A stretch of 64,000 bases of DNA from Hydractinia symbiolongicarpus (lineage: Eukaryota; Cnidaria; Hydrozoa; Anthoathecata; Hydractiniidae). The DNA lies in contig NC_079888.1 in the NCBI RefSeq assembly GCF_029227915.1, positions 20,006,001-20,070,000 of the forward strand, written 5' to 3'. Both the position numbers and the translations under genes were made by a program. Positions 62,982-64,000 of this stretch are shown here, one piece after another (position 1 is the first letter of the stretch; each line of letters starts with the position of its first letter). Below the pieces are notes generated by a model. It did not search any database. It saw only the letters and a program-made list of their open reading frames with translations, and had not been told where the DNA came from.

Positions 62982-64000
62982 ATGAAACGTTGACTGTGGG
63001 GACTTAATTGAACTAACTTTGGGCTGTGAGCTGATAAATGTGAAAAATGGGACAATTGGACACCAAGAAATAACATTCTTCTTAATTTGACATGATTGCC
63101 GAAACTCAGCGATTACACTGGCCGCTGTGGTAGCGCTTCATTTAAGAATTAAGTTAAGAAAACTAATTTTTTTATTGTGGGACCAATCCTAGACGTTATC
63201 GCGCGCTGAGGAAATAGCGATAGTTTCAAAAACTACATTTCATTGTCTTTCTAACGGTGTCAGTCCGTTTGAGTTTCAACGGTTGTGTCACATATTCGTA
63301 CCAACATGTATTTAGCGATATTTTTTTGATATTACTAGGTTGCATCGCTTTTAACTATGAAACGATTGACTGTGGGACTTAATTGAACTAACTTTGGACT
63401 GTGACCTGAGAAATGTGCAAAATGAGACAATTGGACTCCAAGAAATAACATTCTTGTTAACTTGACGTGATTGCCGGAACTAAGCGATTACACTGGCCAC
63501 TGTGGTAGCGCTTCATTTAAAAATTAAGCTAAAAAAAGTCATTTTTTACTGTGGGACCAATTCTATTCGTTATCTTGCGCTGAAGAAATAGCTACAGTTT
63601 CAAAAACTACATTTCATTGACTTTCTAACGGTGCCAGTCCCTTTCAGTTACAACGGTTTGGTCACAAATACGTACCAACATGTATTTAGCGATATTTTTC
63701 TGATATTACTAGGTTGCGTTGCTTTTAACGATGAAACGATTGACTGTGGGTCTTAATTGAACTAACTTTGGACTGTCTCCTGATAAATGTGATAAAGGAG
63801 ACATATGGACTCCAAGAAATAACATTCTTGTTAACTTGACATGATTGCCGAAACTCAGCGATTACACTGGGCTCTGTGGTAGCGCTTTATTTAAGAATTA
63901 AGATAAAAAAGTCATTTCTTTATTGTGGGACCAATTTTAGCCGTTATCGCGCGCTAAAGAAATAGCGACAGTTTCAAGAACTACATTTCATTGACTTTCT
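62982..64000. repeat. 3-monomer HOR, copy 2 (runs off the window)
   Basis: Second copy of 61859-62981, cut by the window end 270 bp into its third monomer. The array evidently continues beyond the window. Confidence 0.86.

Larger units (their letters stand above)
1..64000. repeat. Tandem satellite DNA array, about 373-bp monomer, 171 head-to-tail copies
   Basis: The ATGAAAC...TTGACTGTGGGACTT motif recurs every 367-376 bp from base 1 to the end, always in the same orientation. Other landmarks keep order in each monomer: ATAACATTCTTCTTAA, CAGCGATTACAC, GTAGCGCTTCATTTAAG, a T-rich run, GGGACCAATCCTA, TATCGCGCGCT, AGCGACAGTTT, CTAACGGTGTCAGTCC, CGTACCAACATGTATTTAGC and GCATCGCTTTTAAC. The five long monomers begin at 29,072, 30,582, 34,398, 46,041 and 47,922. 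No stretch over about 90 bp fails to match the monomer, so the window holds no gene or unique DNA. Such an array with multi-level higher-order repeats is characteristic of eukaryotic centromeric or pericentromeric heterochromatin; that location is inference. The family is not one I recognise. Frequent stops and frame-shifting indels in all frames argue against coding. Confidence 0.98.
49883..64000. repeat. Array domain III: monomers 134-171, roughly 8-monomer HOR
   Basis: Monomer starts: 49883, 50255, 50630, 51004, 51379, 51754, 52128, 52502, 52877, 53250, 53625, 53999, 54374, 54749, 55123, 55498, 55872, 56246, 56621, 56996, 57370, 57742, 58117, 58492, 58866, 59240, 59615, 59987, 60362, 60737, 61110, 61485, 61859, 62233, 62607, 62982, 63357, 63731 (cut at the window end). 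Diagnostic words: ATATGATAAAG with CCAGGAAATAGC (50,255 type), AACATTCTTCTTGATTTG (50,630 and 52,502 types), GATTGAATGTGGG (51,004 type), TGTGGGGACTT with GTGAGCTG (51,379 type), ACCTGAGAAATG with GGGCACTG (51,754 type), GTGGGTCTT with GACATTTGG (52,128 type). The order 135-136-137-138-139-140-141 recurs, then becomes a shuffled series after 59,615 and ends in a 3-monomer repeat. No 5-bp-deletion monomers occur here. The first half-monomers still look like domain II, so the real transition is near 50.05-50.15 kb. Confidence 0.88.

Noticed and set aside
1-64000. CRISPR array
   Set aside because: The repeat unit is about 373 bp of continuous similarity with no short direct repeat and unique spacer pattern and no cas-like genes.
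1-64000. rDNA spacer, histone or other tandem gene cluster, or telomeric repeat
   Set aside because: No rRNA, tRNA or protein-coding landmarks appear in any unit, and there is no short G-rich telomere-type repeat.
1-64000. Identification as a specific known insect, fish or plant satellite
   Set aside because: Length alone (about 360-375 bp) fits several known families, but I cannot match the sequence from memory, so I leave the family unassigned.

Overview
The whole 64 kb window is one uninterrupted head-to-tail satellite DNA array. I count 171 monomers (170 complete plus a 270-bp start of the last one). Most are 372-376 bp, a distinct subclass is 367-368 bp, and five long outliers carry short insertions (395 bp twice, 465 bp three times). 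All monomers lie in the same orientation. I see no gene, RNA gene, transposon, CRISPR array or unique-sequence island on either strand. The sequence is about 37% GC by a hand count of one 360-bp stretch, and CpG is not depleted. A megabase-style tandem satellite with higher-order repeats (HORs) points to eukaryotic heterochromatin, most plausibly centromeric or pericentromeric. I do not recognise the family and do not assign a species; the undepleted CpG argues mildly against a heavily methylated vertebrate or plant genome.

The array falls into three domains. Domain I (1-11,593, monomers 1-31) has full-length 372-376 bp monomers, a 5-monomer HOR of 1,870 bp, and longer 3,364-bp and 4,114-bp spaced repeats. 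Domain II (11,594-49,882, monomers 32-133) is marked by a subclass with a 5-bp deletion (19 copies, found nowhere else in the window). It holds a 4-monomer HOR (1,484 bp), a 6-monomer HOR (2,243 bp), and a very recent tandem duplication of 13,153 bp (35 monomers). Domain III (49,883-64,000, monomers 134-171) is built from a different set of monomer types arranged as a roughly 8-monomer, 2,994-2,995 bp HOR, with even younger local duplications of 749 bp and a terminal 3-monomer, 1,124-bp HOR.

The main result is that the growth of domain II can be read as an ordered series of events. A 2,243-bp tandem duplication came first. A 13,153-bp unit (about 19,160-32,312) containing both of its halves was then duplicated in tandem. 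A 3,816-bp duplication then straddled the new junction (30,512-34,327 copied to 34,328-38,143), and one extra 371-bp monomer separates the two copies near 47.2-47.6 kb. The offsets add up exactly: 13,153 + 3,816 = 16,969, and + 371 = 17,340, which are the two offsets seen between matching sites. Shared private indels and substitutions support this order.

The short open reading frames in the window (mostly a 74-codon minus-strand frame recurring once per suitable monomer) are by-products of the repeat and are not annotated as genes. Coordinates of duplication edges are by-eye estimates, because adjacent monomers are similar; monomer starts are given at the first base of the ATGAAAC-like motif.
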